From: Candidatus Gastranaerophilales bacterium
GTDB lineage: Bacteria; Cyanobacteriota; Vampirovibrionia; Gastranaerophilales; Gastranaerophilaceae
Direction: 5' to 3'
DNA: 32,348 bases
NCBI GenBank assembly: GCA_944322555.1
Contig: CALUPJ010000111.1
Coordinates: forward strand, 1 to 32,348
Made by a program: the position numbers and the translations under genes. A model generated the notes under the pieces. The model was not told the origin of the DNA. It saw only the letters and a list, made by a program, of their open reading frames with translations, and ran no database searches. This document shows, one piece after another, positions 1 through 8,514 of the stretch (within the stretch, counting starts at the first letter, position 1; the number at the start of each line of letters is the position of its first letter).

Positions 1-1
1 T

Positions 2-1279
2 ATTGCAATTGATAAGGTTAAAAAACTTTCAAGACCTGTTAATACTAAAGAAGAAATTGCTCAGGTTGCAGGAATCTCTGCCGGCAATAATTCCGAAATT
101 GGTGAACTTATAGCCGAAGCTATGGAAAAAGTCGGTCATGATGGTGTTATTACTGTTGAAGAAAGCAAATCATTCGGTACTAACCTTAAAGTAGTTGAAG
201 GTATGCAGTTTGATAAAGGTTATATCTCACCTTATTTTGTTACAGACCCTGAAAGAATGGAAGCTGTTTTAGAAGATGCTTACGTTCTTTGTGTTAACAA
301 AAAAATCAACCTTATAGCTGATTTGGTACCTGTTCTTGAACAGGTTGCACGTGACGGACGTTCACTTCTTCTTATAGCGGAAGATGTTGAAGGCGAAGCT
401 CTTGCAACCTTAGTTGTTAACACTATGAGAAAAGTTTTAAGAGCTGTAGCAGTTAAAGCTCCTGGGTTTGGCGACAGAAGAAAAGCTATGCTTGAAGATA
501 TCGCTATCTTAACAGGCGGGCAAATGTTCACGGAAGAACTCGGTATTAAGCTTGAAAATATTACGACGGATATGATGGGACTTGCTAAACGTGTTACCGT
601 TACCAAAGACGAAACAACTATCGTTGTAGGTAATGAAACAAAAGAAGCGGTTCAGGAACGTGTAAGACTTATCAAGAAACAGATAGAAGCTTCTGACAGC
701 GAATACGACAAAGAAAAACTTCAAGAGCGTATGGCTAAATTGTCAGGCGGTGTTGCAGTTATAGAAGTAGGTGCAGCTACAGAAATCGAACTTAAAGAAA
801 GAAAATTAAGAATAGAGGATGCACTTAACGCTACAAGAGCCGCTAACGAAGAAGGTATCGTTCCCGGAGGCGGTGTTGCATTAATAAGAGTTCAACAAGA
901 ACTTGAGTCAAAACTCAACACAATGACATTTGAATCCGATGATGAAAAGAGCGGATACAAAATCCTTATGACAGCATTGGATGTTCCGTTAAGAGCCATT
1001 GCATTCAACTCGGGTGCTAAATCGGATGTTGTTGTAGAAAATGTCAGAGCTGAAAAAGATGCATACGGATATGATGCACTACTCGACAGATACACTGATA
1101 TGTTCTCGGCAGGTATTGTTGACCCTGCCAAGGTTACAAGAAGTGCTCTTGAGAATGCCGCATCAGTAGGCTCTATGCTTCTTACAACTCAAGCTGCGGT
1201 TGTTGAGATACCGGAAGAATCTAAAGGACCGGATATGTCACAAATGGCAGGCATGGGCGGTATGGGCGGCATGATGTAG
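2..1279 (+). CDS. groL: Chaperonin GroEL (60 kDa), 5' end outside the window
   Basis: This is the C-terminal 425 residues of the ATP-dependent cytosolic chaperonin that folds proteins inside a double seven-fold ring with GroES. The frame is open from base 2, and by alignment from memory with E. coli GroEL (548 residues) about 120 N-terminal residues are missing. Visible family signatures include [11 protein letters not shown] and SPYF at the intermediate/apical boundary, [11 protein letters not shown]-type residues (here [12 protein letters not shown]), [14 protein letters not shown] in the apical domain, [16 protein letters not shown], the VPGGGVAL nucleotide-binding segment and the C-terminal repeat GGMGGMM. 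There is no frameshift. The stop is followed at once by an A/T-rich inverted repeat and then by the 191-bp tandem repeats, so transcription probably ends there. groES is expected upstream but is not in view. Confidence 0.98.
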   Translation: MAIDKVKKLSRPVNTKEEIAQVAGISAGNNSEIGELIAEAMEKVGHDGVITVEESKSFGTNLKVVEGMQFDKGYISPYFVTDPERMEAVLEDAYVLCVNKKINLIADLVPVLEQVARDGRSLLLIAEDVEGEALATLVVNTMRKVLRAVAVKAPGFGDRRKAMLEDIAILTGGQMFTEELGIKLENITTDMMGLAKRVTVTKDETTIVVGNETKEAVQERVRLIKKQIEASDSEYDKEKLQERMAKLSGGVAVIEVGAATEIELKERKLRIEDALNATRAANEEGIVPGGGVALIRVQQELESKLNTMTFESDDEKSGYKILMTALDVPLRAIAFNSGAKSDVVVENVRAEKDAYGYDALLDRYTDMFSAGIVDPAKVTRSALENAASVGSMLLTTQAAVVEIPEESKGPDMSQMAGMGGMGGMM

Positions 1280-1419
1280 TTACTTTTTCTTTACTTAAAA
1301 GAAAAAGTAACCAAAAAGAAAAGACCATACTGTCGGGCAACAAAAGTCAATATTTTCTAATTGAGATTAATTTCACAGGTTGCCCTCTTATGTGAGGCTA
1401 TTGGTTTAAAGAAACACGA

Positions 1420-1456
1420 GAGGCAGGGATTTTATATTTATCCCTGCCTCCCTCTT
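1420..1456 (+). terminator. Terminator-like hairpin of repeat copy 1
   Basis: A perfect 11-bp stem GAGGCAGGGAT (1420-1430) / ATCCCTGCCTC (1440-1450) with a 9-base A/T loop is followed by CCTCTTTTAT. It is the first strong hairpin downstream of groEL and likely ends that transcript. The U-run is short, so efficiency is uncertain. Confidence 0.55.
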
Positions 1457-1610
1457 TTATATCCGGTCCAATTTTCTTTACCCCCTTAAAAGAAAAAGTA
1501 ACCAAAAAGAAAAGACCATACTGTCGGGCAACAAAAGTTGATATTTTCTAATTAAGATTAATTGCACAGGTTGCCCTCTTATGTGAAGCTATTGGTTTAA
1601 AGAAACACGA

Positions 1611-1647
1611 GAGGCAGGGATTGTATATTTACCCCTGCCTCCCTCTT
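1611..1647 (+). terminator. Terminator-like hairpin of repeat copy 2
   Basis: This is the second copy of the same stem (1611-1621 / 1631-1641) at a 191-bp offset. One base of the right arm is changed (ACCCCTGCCTC), giving a single mismatch near the loop. It is followed by CCTCTTTTAT. Confidence 0.45.
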
Positions 1648-1801
1648 TTATATGCGGTTCAATTTTCTTTACTTTCTTAAAAGAAAAAGTAATTATTAAG
1701 ATAAGACCATACTGTCTGGCAACAAAAGTTGATATTTTCTAATTAAGATTAATTGCACAGGTTGCCCTCATATGTGAAACTATTGGTTTGAAGAAACACG
1801 A

Positions 1802-1841
1802 GAGGCAGGGATTTTATATTTATCCCTGCCTCCCTCTTTTT
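1802..1841 (+). terminator. Terminator-like hairpin of repeat copy 3
   Basis: This is the third copy of the stem (1802-1812 / 1822-1832), perfect again, followed by CCTCTTTTTC. It lies 24-33 bp beyond the stop of the convergent GtrA-like gene, so it could also stop transcripts arriving on the minus strand, although the T-run on that side is interrupted (CGTGTTTCTTT). Confidence 0.5.
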
Positions 1842-1864
1842 CTTGTACTTACCCTTCTATCCCT

Positions 1865-2302
1865 TTACTCCTTTAACTCCATGTTTTTATTTTTGAAGGC
1901 AAATTTTTTGAATAACACGTATGTGAAGATAGCCGCAGCCAGTGTTGCAATAATTTGTGCCGCAAATACGTTTAATTTCAAAACTTTAACAGTAAATTCC
2001 AAAAGTCCTGCGTTTATTAAATAACTGAAAAACCAGGTTGTGCAGCACTTAATATATTCTTTCTTCCAGTTGCCGCTGCTTTCAAACACCAGAAATTTCT
2101 GGGTAGTAAAAGAAATTACCGAAGAGATGCCCCAGGCAAGTGCAAGTGCTGCCTGATATATATTTTCACCCCAAACAAGGCAAATAACGGAATATATAAG
2201 ATAAGAAACTCCGGCATTAAATCCGCCTACGAGCAAAAATCTTATTTTATCGGATATTTTAAACCAGAAAGTTTTCATCAGTTCAATTTTCCAAATTCTC
2301 AA
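1865..2302 (-). CDS. GtrA-like polytopic membrane protein
   Basis: This small inner-membrane protein of up to 145 residues has four predicted membrane helices. The family signature is RFLLVGGFNAGVSYLIYS in helix 1, followed by the short basic loop with TQKFLVFES between helices 2 and 3. GtrA-family proteins are thought to help flip undecaprenyl-phosphate-linked sugars for surface polysaccharide glycosylation; the specific role here is unknown. The longest frame begins at TTG (2302), whose TTGA overlaps the TGA stop of the upstream phosphoglucomutase-like gene, as in translational coupling. An internal ATG at 2278 (MKTFWFKISDKIRF) is an equally good start. Neither has a clear Shine-Dalgarno sequence. 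Co-transcription with a sugar-phosphate mutase fits a polysaccharide role. Confidence 0.8.
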   Translation of the reverse strand: MRIWKIELMKTFWFKISDKIRFLLVGGFNAGVSYLIYSVICLVWGENIYQAALALAWGISSVISFTTQKFLVFESSGNWKKEYIKCCTTWFFSYLINAGLLEFTVKVLKLNVFAAQIIATLAAAIFTYVLFKKFAFKNKNMELKE

Positions 2303-4560
2303 AATTTATATTCGGGAATGACAAATACTTCATTGTTTGCATCTTTTTCCACAAATCGCAAATAATAATCCAAAGCTTTTTCCTTAGCTCCATTATAGAA
2401 TTCATCAGAGATAAGTTCTTTATGCAGTTCTGTGCGTGTTCCGGGATAATTTCCCAGTACCCGTGCAAATTTTTCTATTTCTTTCAAATTCTCACCGCCT
2501 GCATATGCTTTAGTTTTTGCATCGGTTCCGGAAGGTCTGATTTCAACATATTTATCCGAAAACTTAAGATATGTGCCGTCGCCTACAAATTTTACAGATT
2601 TGAGATTATCAAAATTCAATTCTGCAAATGCACTGTTCAGGACTTTTTTAACGGCTTCCAAATCCGCAATTCCTTCTTTTATGGCTATAGCGAGTGACAG
2701 ATAGAATAAATCGTTTTGTGTTCTGAGAGCTTCTCCCTCTACTTTAGCTTTCTTAAGTTTTTCAATATCCGGTTCGGATTCGTTATAATAGGCAATATCT
2801 TCTCTTACGTCAAATTTTGCAAGAATATTATTTTCATCGAAAATTTCGCTTAAATATTCGGATAAAGTTTTATTATCTTTTTCCAGTCTTGCAGCAAGTG
2901 CCGAAGCGACAATTATTGCTTCGGTTGCACTTTTTTCTCTCATGGCAATTGCTTTTCTTCCCGCAAGAGATTCTATCAAATCTTCCGAGCCCATAATCAT
3001 TCCGCCGGATTCCTCACCGCCGAAAATAAGTCTGGGCTGAATTCCCAGATTAATTGAGTTTCCGAAAACATCGTCCACTACAACGTCTTTTTCAGGATTA
3101 TTCTTAATCTGAAGCTCTACTTTTTTCATTATATTTGCAATTTCTTTAAACCCGACAGGCACATTTACAACTTTAATACCGTGAGCTTTTGCCCATTCAT
3201 CCCAGGAAAGGGCAGATGCAGTCGTTTTTATCATAAAACGCGGATGATTTTTAAACTGTCCGTTATGTTTCAACTGCTTAACTCTGTAATTCATAAGCAT
3301 TAAAAATGCCTGGTTTGCACTGTATACAGTCAAGATTCTTTCTTCATCAAGCGGAATATATGAAATTCCGTATTCATCAAGAGCGGGTTCATTACCTATT
3401 GCTTCAATCTGGCATACAGTAAGCCTGTCATGATCAGGGTCGGTGATTAAAACTATTGTACCCAGAGGGCAGCCGGCAAGGACTTTTTCATAGTGCAATG
3501 ATTCAATTACGGGGAAGAATTTCTCTCCGTTCGGACGTTTTGCCAGAACGGTTGCATCAACGGAATAATCATAAAATGCTTTATTTCCCTTCGGATCGGT
3601 ATCATATTTTCCTATTGAATGGAAAAACGGGTCTTCTTCCGTATTATTCCAAATATATTTATCTTGAATACCCAATTTATCTAAAACGCGGCTTAAAGTT
3701 CTGTATGCACAGCCTCCGACACATTCAACAAACAGTTTGGAATGCATTTTCTTTACCCTGTCTAAATCTTGTGCAACTCCAGCTTTTAAATATTCAACAT
3801 ACAAATCTATTCCGTCATTTAATTTTTCCATAACGGATTCATCAATAAGCGGACTATTTTTTGCCGAAAAATTAATTGTATAAGAACCGTTCTTCTCAAC
3901 TTTATCAAAAATCTCCTGAATTTTATCAACAAATTCAAGCGACTCCTCGGGCAGATACTGGCTGCCCTGAGAGTTCAAATCTTTTGTTGCCGTTTTAACA
4001 GATATCCCGTGGCTTGAAGTAATATATTCCCCGCCGACCAAATCAAGTTTGAAAGCAAGAAAAGATGCCAGCCATATAGGAATAGTTCTGCGTCCTTTCG
4101 GTAAAAGTGTTTTTATTCCCTGCTCCGCTTGGACGCGGGCAATAGCATCAAGATACAATGCGGAATTATATCGAACTTCACTTCCCGCAAGCTTTAAAAT
4201 TTCTTTGCCGGCATATTTTTCCTTGGCTACAAGAGCTTTAGCAAGAGTTGCAAGTACAATACCGACTAAATTAATAGGAAATCTTGTATCCTGTGGATAA
4301 AGGATATTTTGCGGCCCTCGAATACCTGCAGTAGACACTTTTGCTTCTTTGGAATAATTGGCAAACCATTCTAAAAGATTTAATCCTTCTGGATTTGAAT
4401 CCGAATGCGGGTACAAATGCTCACGTTTTAATCTGAACGAAAAACCATTTTCATTATCAAAGTTTAATAAATCTAAGTTTTTTATATAATCGGGAGTTTT
4501 TTCATACACATTTTTAAACAACTCGCCTTCTAATTCGCAACTTGGTTTTAATTTATACAT
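2299..4560 (-). CDS. Phosphoglucomutase/phosphomannomutase family protein (enlarged)
   Basis: This 753-residue member of the alpha-D-phosphohexomutase superfamily interconverts sugar 1- and 6-phosphates. The four active-site loops are all visible. The phosphoserine loop is TSSHGIS (Ser about 183), the Mg-binding loop is DPDHDR (374-379), the sugar-specificity loop is GGEESGG (514-520) and the phosphate-binding loop is RPSGTD (675-680). An intact catalytic set suggests a working enzyme, but the substrate (glucose, mannose or glucosamine phosphate) cannot be decided. At 753 residues it is clearly longer than the usual 450-600. The extra length is spread through the N-terminal 120 residues and the region between about 190 and 370. 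The start ATG has a good AGGAGAG ribosome site just upstream. The GtrA-like gene follows with a 4-base overlap. Confidence 0.88.
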   Translation of the reverse strand: MYKLKPSCELEGELFKNVYEKTPDYIKNLDLLNFDNENGFSFRLKREHLYPHSDSNPEGLNLLEWFANYSKEAKVSTAGIRGPQNILYPQDTRFPINLVGIVLATLAKALVAKEKYAGKEILKLAGSEVRYNSALYLDAIARVQAEQGIKTLLPKGRRTIPIWLASFLAFKLDLVGGEYITSSHGISVKTATKDLNSQGSQYLPEESLEFVDKIQEIFDKVEKNGSYTINFSAKNSPLIDESVMEKLNDGIDLYVEYLKAGVAQDLDRVKKMHSKLFVECVGGCAYRTLSRVLDKLGIQDKYIWNNTEEDPFFHSIGKYDTDPKGNKAFYDYSVDATVLAKRPNGEKFFPVIESLHYEKVLAGCPLGTIVLITDPDHDRLTVCQIEAIGNEPALDEYGISYIPLDEERILTVYSANQAFLMLMNYRVKQLKHNGQFKNHPRFMIKTTASALSWDEWAKAHGIKVVNVPVGFKEIANIMKKVELQIKNNPEKDVVVDDVFGNSINLGIQPRLIFGGEESGGMIMGSEDLIESLAGRKAIAMREKSATEAIIVASALAARLEKDNKTLSEYLSEIFDENNILAKFDVREDIAYYNESEPDIEKLKKAKVEGEALRTQNDLFYLSLAIAIKEGIADLEAVKKVLNSAFAELNFDNLKSVKFVGDGTYLKFSDKYVEIRPSGTDAKTKAYAGGENLKEIEKFARVLGNYPGTRTELHKELISDEFYNGAKEKALDYYLRFVEKDANNEVFVIPEYKF

Positions 4561-4582
4561 AATCTCTCCTGTTTTTTGAATA

Positions 4583-4591
4583 ATTATAACA
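4583..4591 (-). promoter_or_regulatory. Extended -10 promoter for the phosphohexomutase gene
   Basis: On the minus strand the 9-mer TGTTATAAT (an extended -10) lies 22 bases from the start codon, leaving room for the AGGAGAG ribosome site. No good -35 is seen. The same 9-mer precedes metG and comF. Confidence 0.5.
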
Positions 4592-4714
4592 CAAAGACAT
4601 TTGTTATGAAGGACAGGCTAACTGAACAAGTTGGTAAATTATTGTTTTAAGCGAAGCTGTGTTTATAGTTCATAAAAATGTATACAAATGTAACAATTTC
4701 ATACGGATATAGGG

Positions 4715-4743
4715 TTGAAAAATGATAATCCATGTCTTATAAT
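4715..4743 (+). promoter_or_regulatory. SigA-type promoter of fliD
   Basis: TTGAAA (4715-4720), a 17-base spacer and a perfect TATAAT (4738-4743) predict a start near 4750 and a leader of about 47 bases. The leader carries AAAAAGGA about 9 bases before the fliD ATG. No sigma-28 or sigma-54 motif is evident. Confidence 0.7.
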
Positions 4744-4796
4744 GAATATATATAGTATATACTCTAATTGACAAAATATAAAAAAGGATTTTTATT

Positions 4797-6533
4797 ATGA
4801 CAATATCATTCAGCGGTTTGGTTTCAGGCTTGGACACCTCTTCGTGGGTAGAAGCACTGCTATCTGTAAAACAAGAAAAAGTTACAGCTCTGGAAACGGA
4901 TTTAAAGGACATTCAGGCGATAAAGACAACTTTGACTGATACGAGAAATGCGTTTTCAACATTGAGAAGTGCTCTTGAAAAGCTTACGGATGCAAAATTC
5001 GGCGGTTCTTTTGACCTGTTCGGCCAGAATATTGCAACTTCTGCCAATGAAGAAATCTTTACCGCAACAGCTACAAGCAGTGCTGTAAGACAGAATTATG
5101 ATATCACGGTAAAACAGCTTGCGACATATACTCAAGCCGCATCTAAAAATGCAGCAAGTGCAGTTGCTGATGATGATACGCTGCTTTCAAATTTAGGTAT
5201 ATCTTCAGGTACTTTAACAGCCTATGTTAACGGTCAAAAACATACTGTAAATATAGAAGATACTGATACTTTAGGTGATTTGAAAGCACGCCTTGCAGGT
5301 TTTGGCATTAAAACGGATATTGATGAATCCGGTGTAATAAGTTTTTCTGCACAAAATGAAGGCGATACAATTAATATTGGAGCCACTACAGACAGCACAA
5401 ATATGGTTTCATTAATAGGTCTTGCTCAAAAGGAAGACGGAAGCTATGCCTCCACAAATTCGCTTTATAAAGCATCTGTTGCATCCGTACTTACTGATGC
5501 TGATGCAGGTTTTAACCAGCAAATTACGACGGGTACTTTTACGATAGGTGATGCTACTTTTACAATTGATGAGAAAACTACACTATCATCTTTGATTTCA
5601 GAAATTAACAGCAATGATAAGGCTCAGGCATATGCATACTGGGATGATGCAACAGGAAAACTATCTATTACATCAACAAAAGAAGGTGCTTCTTATATTA
5701 ACATAGAAGCCGGAACGAGCAACTTTACGGATGTAATGGGATTTACCACTTCCGAATGGGATGAAAACGGAGAGCTTGTTTCATCAAGAATGTATACAGA
5801 TGCGCAAACACTGGGACAAAACGCTATCTTTACCGTAAACGGTACAACAATGACTTCTACTTCCAATACGGTAACTTCCGATATTTCAAGAATGGAAGGT
5901 GTTACATTGACTCTTAAAAGAGCAAGCACTGAAGATGACGGCAATACCCAGCTCAGTGTAACACAGGATACTACTAAGCTTGTTGAAGCCGTAAACGAAT
6001 TTATAACAGCCTACAATGATGCTATTGCAAAAGTAGAAGAAGTAACAGCTTCAGGTGCGGATCTTCACGGAGAAACATCCCTGACCAGTTTAAAAAATAC
6101 ACTGAGAACGTATGCAAACGCTTCAAATACTACAAATGGCGGGGTGTATAAACTTTTGTCAGATATCGGTATTTCTACAAGTGAAGCAGATGGAAATAAT
6201 CTTTCTACAGACACTTACCAATTAAGCCTTGATGAAGAAAAGTTTAAAAAAGCTCTTTCCGAAAATCCGGAATCAGTGAAATCAATTCTGGCAGGTGATA
6301 ACGGTATTCTGAATATGATGGAGAATACTGTAGAACAAAGCTTGAAAGCTACTGTAGGATTTTTTGATGTTAAAACTTCTACTCTTGATTCTGATATAAC
6401 AAGAATGGAAGAAAAGATTTCTAAACAAAATGCAAATATAGAAACATACAGAAGCAGACTTGAAAGTCAGTTCTATCAAATGGAAATGGCTATTGCTCAG
6501 ATGCAGCAGAACTACAGTTCCTTCCTGTCATAG
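4797..6533 (+). CDS. fliD: Flagellar hook-associated protein 2 (filament cap, FliD)
   Basis: This 578-residue protein forms the pentameric cap at the filament tip, where it helps flagellin subunits fold in. The N-terminus MTISFSGLVSGLDTSSWV is the typical FliD opening (G-L-x-S-G-L-D-T). It is followed by a helical D0/D1 segment, a long beta-rich Ala/Ser/Thr middle (about 90-390) containing FTVNGTTM and GVTLTLK-type motifs of the FliD core, and a C-terminal coiled coil (about 520-575) with the final YRSRLESQFYQMEMAIAQMQ typical of the family. Start: AAGGA about 9 bases upstream of ATG 4797. It is a single-gene unit with its own sigA-like promoter and a strong hairpin after the stop. fliS, fliT and flagellin genes are not adjacent. 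Confidence 0.95.
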   Translation: MTISFSGLVSGLDTSSWVEALLSVKQEKVTALETDLKDIQAIKTTLTDTRNAFSTLRSALEKLTDAKFGGSFDLFGQNIATSANEEIFTATATSSAVRQNYDITVKQLATYTQAASKNAASAVADDDTLLSNLGISSGTLTAYVNGQKHTVNIEDTDTLGDLKARLAGFGIKTDIDESGVISFSAQNEGDTINIGATTDSTNMVSLIGLAQKEDGSYASTNSLYKASVASVLTDADAGFNQQITTGTFTIGDATFTIDEKTTLSSLISEINSNDKAQAYAYWDDATGKLSITSTKEGASYINIEAGTSNFTDVMGFTTSEWDENGELVSSRMYTDAQTLGQNAIFTVNGTTMTSTSNTVTSDISRMEGVTLTLKRASTEDDGNTQLSVTQDTTKLVEAVNEFITAYNDAIAKVEEVTASGADLHGETSLTSLKNTLRTYANASNTTNGGVYKLLSDIGISTSEADGNNLSTDTYQLSLDEEKFKKALSENPESVKSILAGDNGILNMMENTVEQSLKATVGFFDVKTSTLDSDITRMEEKISKQNANIETYRSRLESQFYQMEMAIAQMQQNYSSFLS

Positions 6534-6555
6534 AAATCAGGTAACCAAAATTTGC

Positions 6556-6590
6556 AAGAGGTGTTCCGTACGAAACACCTCTTCTTTGTG
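6556..6590. terminator. Bidirectional terminator between fliD and lepA
   Basis: A perfect 10-bp stem AAGAGGTGTT (6556-6565) / AACACCTCTT (6574-6583) with an 8-base loop sits between the convergent stops of fliD (6533) and lepA (6596). The plus-strand side runs into CTTTGTGTG, so the U-run is weak. It may serve both genes. Confidence 0.7.
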
Positions 6591-6595
6591 TGATT

Positions 6596-8398
6596 TTATT
6601 CTTCATCCAGACTCAATACTGCCATAAAAGCTTCCTGCGGCACTTCTACACGACCGACAGCTTTCATACGCTTTTTACCTTTTTTCTGTTTTTCAAGGAG
6701 TTTGCGTTTACGGGTTATGTCACCGCCGTAACATTTATCCAGGACACTTTTTCTAAGTGCTTTTATGTTGGTTCTTGCAATAACTCTGCCGCCAATTGCT
6801 GCCTGAATAGGCACTTCAAACATCTGACGCGGGATAATTGTTTTTAATTTTTCCGTTAGTTTTTGCCCGATATAATACGCATTATCCTCGTGGCAGATTA
6901 CCGAAAGTGCGTCCACGACTTCTCCTGCCAGCATTATATCGAGTTTTATAAGTTTAGAGCGTTTGTAATCCTCAAATTCATAATCCAAACTTGCATATCC
7001 TTTGGAACGGGATTTTAATTGGTCATAAAAGTCCGTAATTACCTCACTCAGGGGCAAATGATAGATTAAATCTACCCTTACCTTATCCAGATAATTCATA
7101 TTGATAAATATACCGCGCTTTGTCTGGCATAAATCCATTAGAGTTCCGACATAGTCGTTAGGTGTAATTATTGAAACTTTTACATACGGCTCTTCTATAT
7201 AATCTCTATACTGTGCAGGCGGCAGGTTTGCCGGGTTGTCAATCTCTATAATTTCACCGTTTGTCTTATGCACCCGATATACAACGGAGGGAGCCGTTGT
7301 TACGATAGAGAGATCGTATTCACGCTCAAGTCTTTCCTGTGCGATTTCCATATGAAGCATACCTAAGAAGCCGCACCTAAATCCAAATCCTAATGCGCTT
7401 GAAGTTTCCGGCTCAAAAGTGATTGAACTATCTGAAAGCTTAAGTTTTTCTAAAGCTTCTTTAAGTTCGTGGTAATCCTCGTTATCTACAGGATACATGC
7501 CTGAAAATACCATCGGTAAAGCTTCTTTATAGCCTGGAAGCGGTTCACTTGCAGGTTTTTCAACATGCGTTACCGTATCCCCGACAAATCGTGTAATCTC
7601 TTTAATAGAGCCTGCAAAATATCCTACATCACCGCATACGAGCTCTTGTACCTGTACTCTGTGAGGTGTAAGGTATCCGAGTTCTACTATTTCGTACTCT
7701 TTTCCGGAAGCCATAAACTTAACTTTGTCGCCGAGTTTCATTTTTCCGTCCATAATCTTAAAGAAACAAAGTGTTCCCAGATAGGGGTCATACGCACTGT
7801 CAAAAACAAGTGCCCGCAGCGGCTTCTCGGTAGTGTCTACAGGCGGAGGAACATATTTTACAATTGCTTCCAGCACTTCATTAATACCGATACCCGTTTT
7901 GGCACTTACGGGTATTGCCATTGAGGTATCTATACCCAGAATTTCTTCAATTTCGGATTTCACTCTCTCAACATCTGCAGATGGCAAATCAATTTTGTTT
8001 ATGACCGGAATAATTTCCAAATTTTGTTCTATTGCCATATATACATTGGCAAGTGTTTGTGCTTCAACTCCCTGCGTTGCGTCTACGACGAGAAGTGCGC
8101 CTTCGCAGGCAGCAAGAGAACGTGAAACTTCGTATGAAAAATCGACATGTCCCGGTGTATCAATCAAATTAAACACATACTTTTGATTGTCTTTTGCCGT
8201 ATAGTTCATTCTTGCGGCATTCAGTTTAATGGTAATTCCCCGCTCGCGCTCAATGTCCATTGTGTCGAGAAGCTGATTTTGCATATCTCTTTCTGCAATG
8301 GTACCAGTTGCTTCCAGCAGTCTGTCGGCAAGTGTTGATTTTCCGTGGTCAATATGTGCTATTATACAAAAGTTTCGTACATTATCTCTGTGTTTCAT
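6596..8398 (-). CDS. lepA: Elongation factor 4 (LepA), ribosome back-translocating GTPase
   Basis: This 600-residue translational GTPase acts on stalled or mis-translocated ribosomes. The G-domain motifs are AHIDHGKST (P-loop), the switch [18 protein letters not shown] and SAKTG. They are followed by EF-G-like domains II, III and V and the LepA-specific C-terminal domain with [22 protein letters not shown], a basic rRNA-contacting segment. The ending [10 protein letters not shown] is diagnostic. The longer frame begins at an ATG at 8413, but I choose the ATG at 8398. It gives the E. coli-like [19 protein letters not shown] start and lies 6 bases after a perfect TATAAT. No Shine-Dalgarno sequence precedes either ATG. 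It appears monocistronic. Confidence 0.97.
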   Translation of the reverse strand: MKHRDNVRNFCIIAHIDHGKSTLADRLLEATGTIAERDMQNQLLDTMDIERERGITIKLNAARMNYTAKDNQKYVFNLIDTPGHVDFSYEVSRSLAACEGALLVVDATQGVEAQTLANVYMAIEQNLEIIPVINKIDLPSADVERVKSEIEEILGIDTSMAIPVSAKTGIGINEVLEAIVKYVPPPVDTTEKPLRALVFDSAYDPYLGTLCFFKIMDGKMKLGDKVKFMASGKEYEIVELGYLTPHRVQVQELVCGDVGYFAGSIKEITRFVGDTVTHVEKPASEPLPGYKEALPMVFSGMYPVDNEDYHELKEALEKLKLSDSSITFEPETSSALGFGFRCGFLGMLHMEIAQERLEREYDLSIVTTAPSVVYRVHKTNGEIIEIDNPANLPPAQYRDYIEEPYVKVSIITPNDYVGTLMDLCQTKRGIFINMNYLDKVRVDLIYHLPLSEVITDFYDQLKSRSKGYASLDYEFEDYKRSKLIKLDIMLAGEVVDALSVICHEDNAYYIGQKLTEKLKTIIPRQMFEVPIQAAIGGRVIARTNIKALRKSVLDKCYGGDITRKRKLLEKQKKGKKRMKAVGRVEVPQEAFMAVLSLDEE

Positions 8399-8404
8399 AA
8401 TTTT

Positions 8405-8410
8405 ATTATA
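8405..8410 (-). promoter_or_regulatory. -10 box directly before lepA, implying a leaderless mRNA
   Basis: Minus-strand TATAAT lies exactly 6 bases before the chosen lepA ATG (TATAAT-AAAATT-ATG). A transcript starting 6-8 bases after the -10 box would begin at or next to the AUG. There is no Shine-Dalgarno sequence, which fits. No convincing -35 is visible. Confidence 0.45.
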
Positions 8411-8472
8411 CATGAAAAATTATATTTTAATTTATTGCAGAGAACTATTTATCAAATTTATAACAAAAGAAA

Positions 8473-8500
8473 AAGCAAGATTTTTGTTATAATCTTGCTT
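8473..8500 (-). terminator. Terminator after the pilin-like gene
   Basis: A perfect 10-bp stem AAGCAAGATT (8473-8482) / AATCTTGCTT (8491-8500) with an 8-base loop is flanked by A-runs on the left and T-runs on the right. Read on the minus strand it follows the pilin-like stop (8515) and leads into TTTTCTTTTG, separating that gene from lepA. It would also work on the plus strand. Confidence 0.75.
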
Positions 8501-8514
8501 TTTTATTTTTTTAA

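Larger units (their letters stand above)
1280..1852. repeat. Three tandem copies of a 191-bp hairpin-bearing repeat
   Basis: This gene-free stretch between convergent groEL and the GtrA-like gene holds three head-to-tail copies of one unit at about 1280-1470, 1471-1661 and 1662-1852. The shared word AGACCATACTGTC starts at 1322, 1513 and 1704 (1704 reads TCTGG in place of TCGGG just after), exactly 191 bp apart. Copies 1 and 2 differ at about nine places over 160 bases by eye. Each unit contains an A/T inverted repeat (copy 1: TTACTTTTTCTTT 1280-1292 against 1298-1310), a 7-bp stem GGGCAAC/GTTGCCC (1335-1341/1379-1385) and an 11-bp G+C-rich stem (1420-1430/1440-1450). There is no convincing coding sequence. 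The TTACTTTTTC...GAAAAAGTAA palindrome resembles dispersed palindromic elements seen in many genomes; that link is inference. Confidence 0.9.

Noticed and set aside
280-606. Antisense open frames within groEL and similar ones within lepA, fliP, fliI and the RND permease
   Set aside because: They mirror the codon pattern of strong genes on the other strand and lack starts, ribosome sites and recognisable domains.
1280-1852. CRISPR-like array
   Set aside because: The repeat unit is 191 bp, contiguous and without unique spacers; no cas gene is near.
1788-2024. Plus-strand 78-codon open frame across repeat copy 3 and the GtrA-like gene
   Set aside because: It starts inside the 191-bp repeat, has no ribosome site and is antisense to a clear membrane-protein gene.
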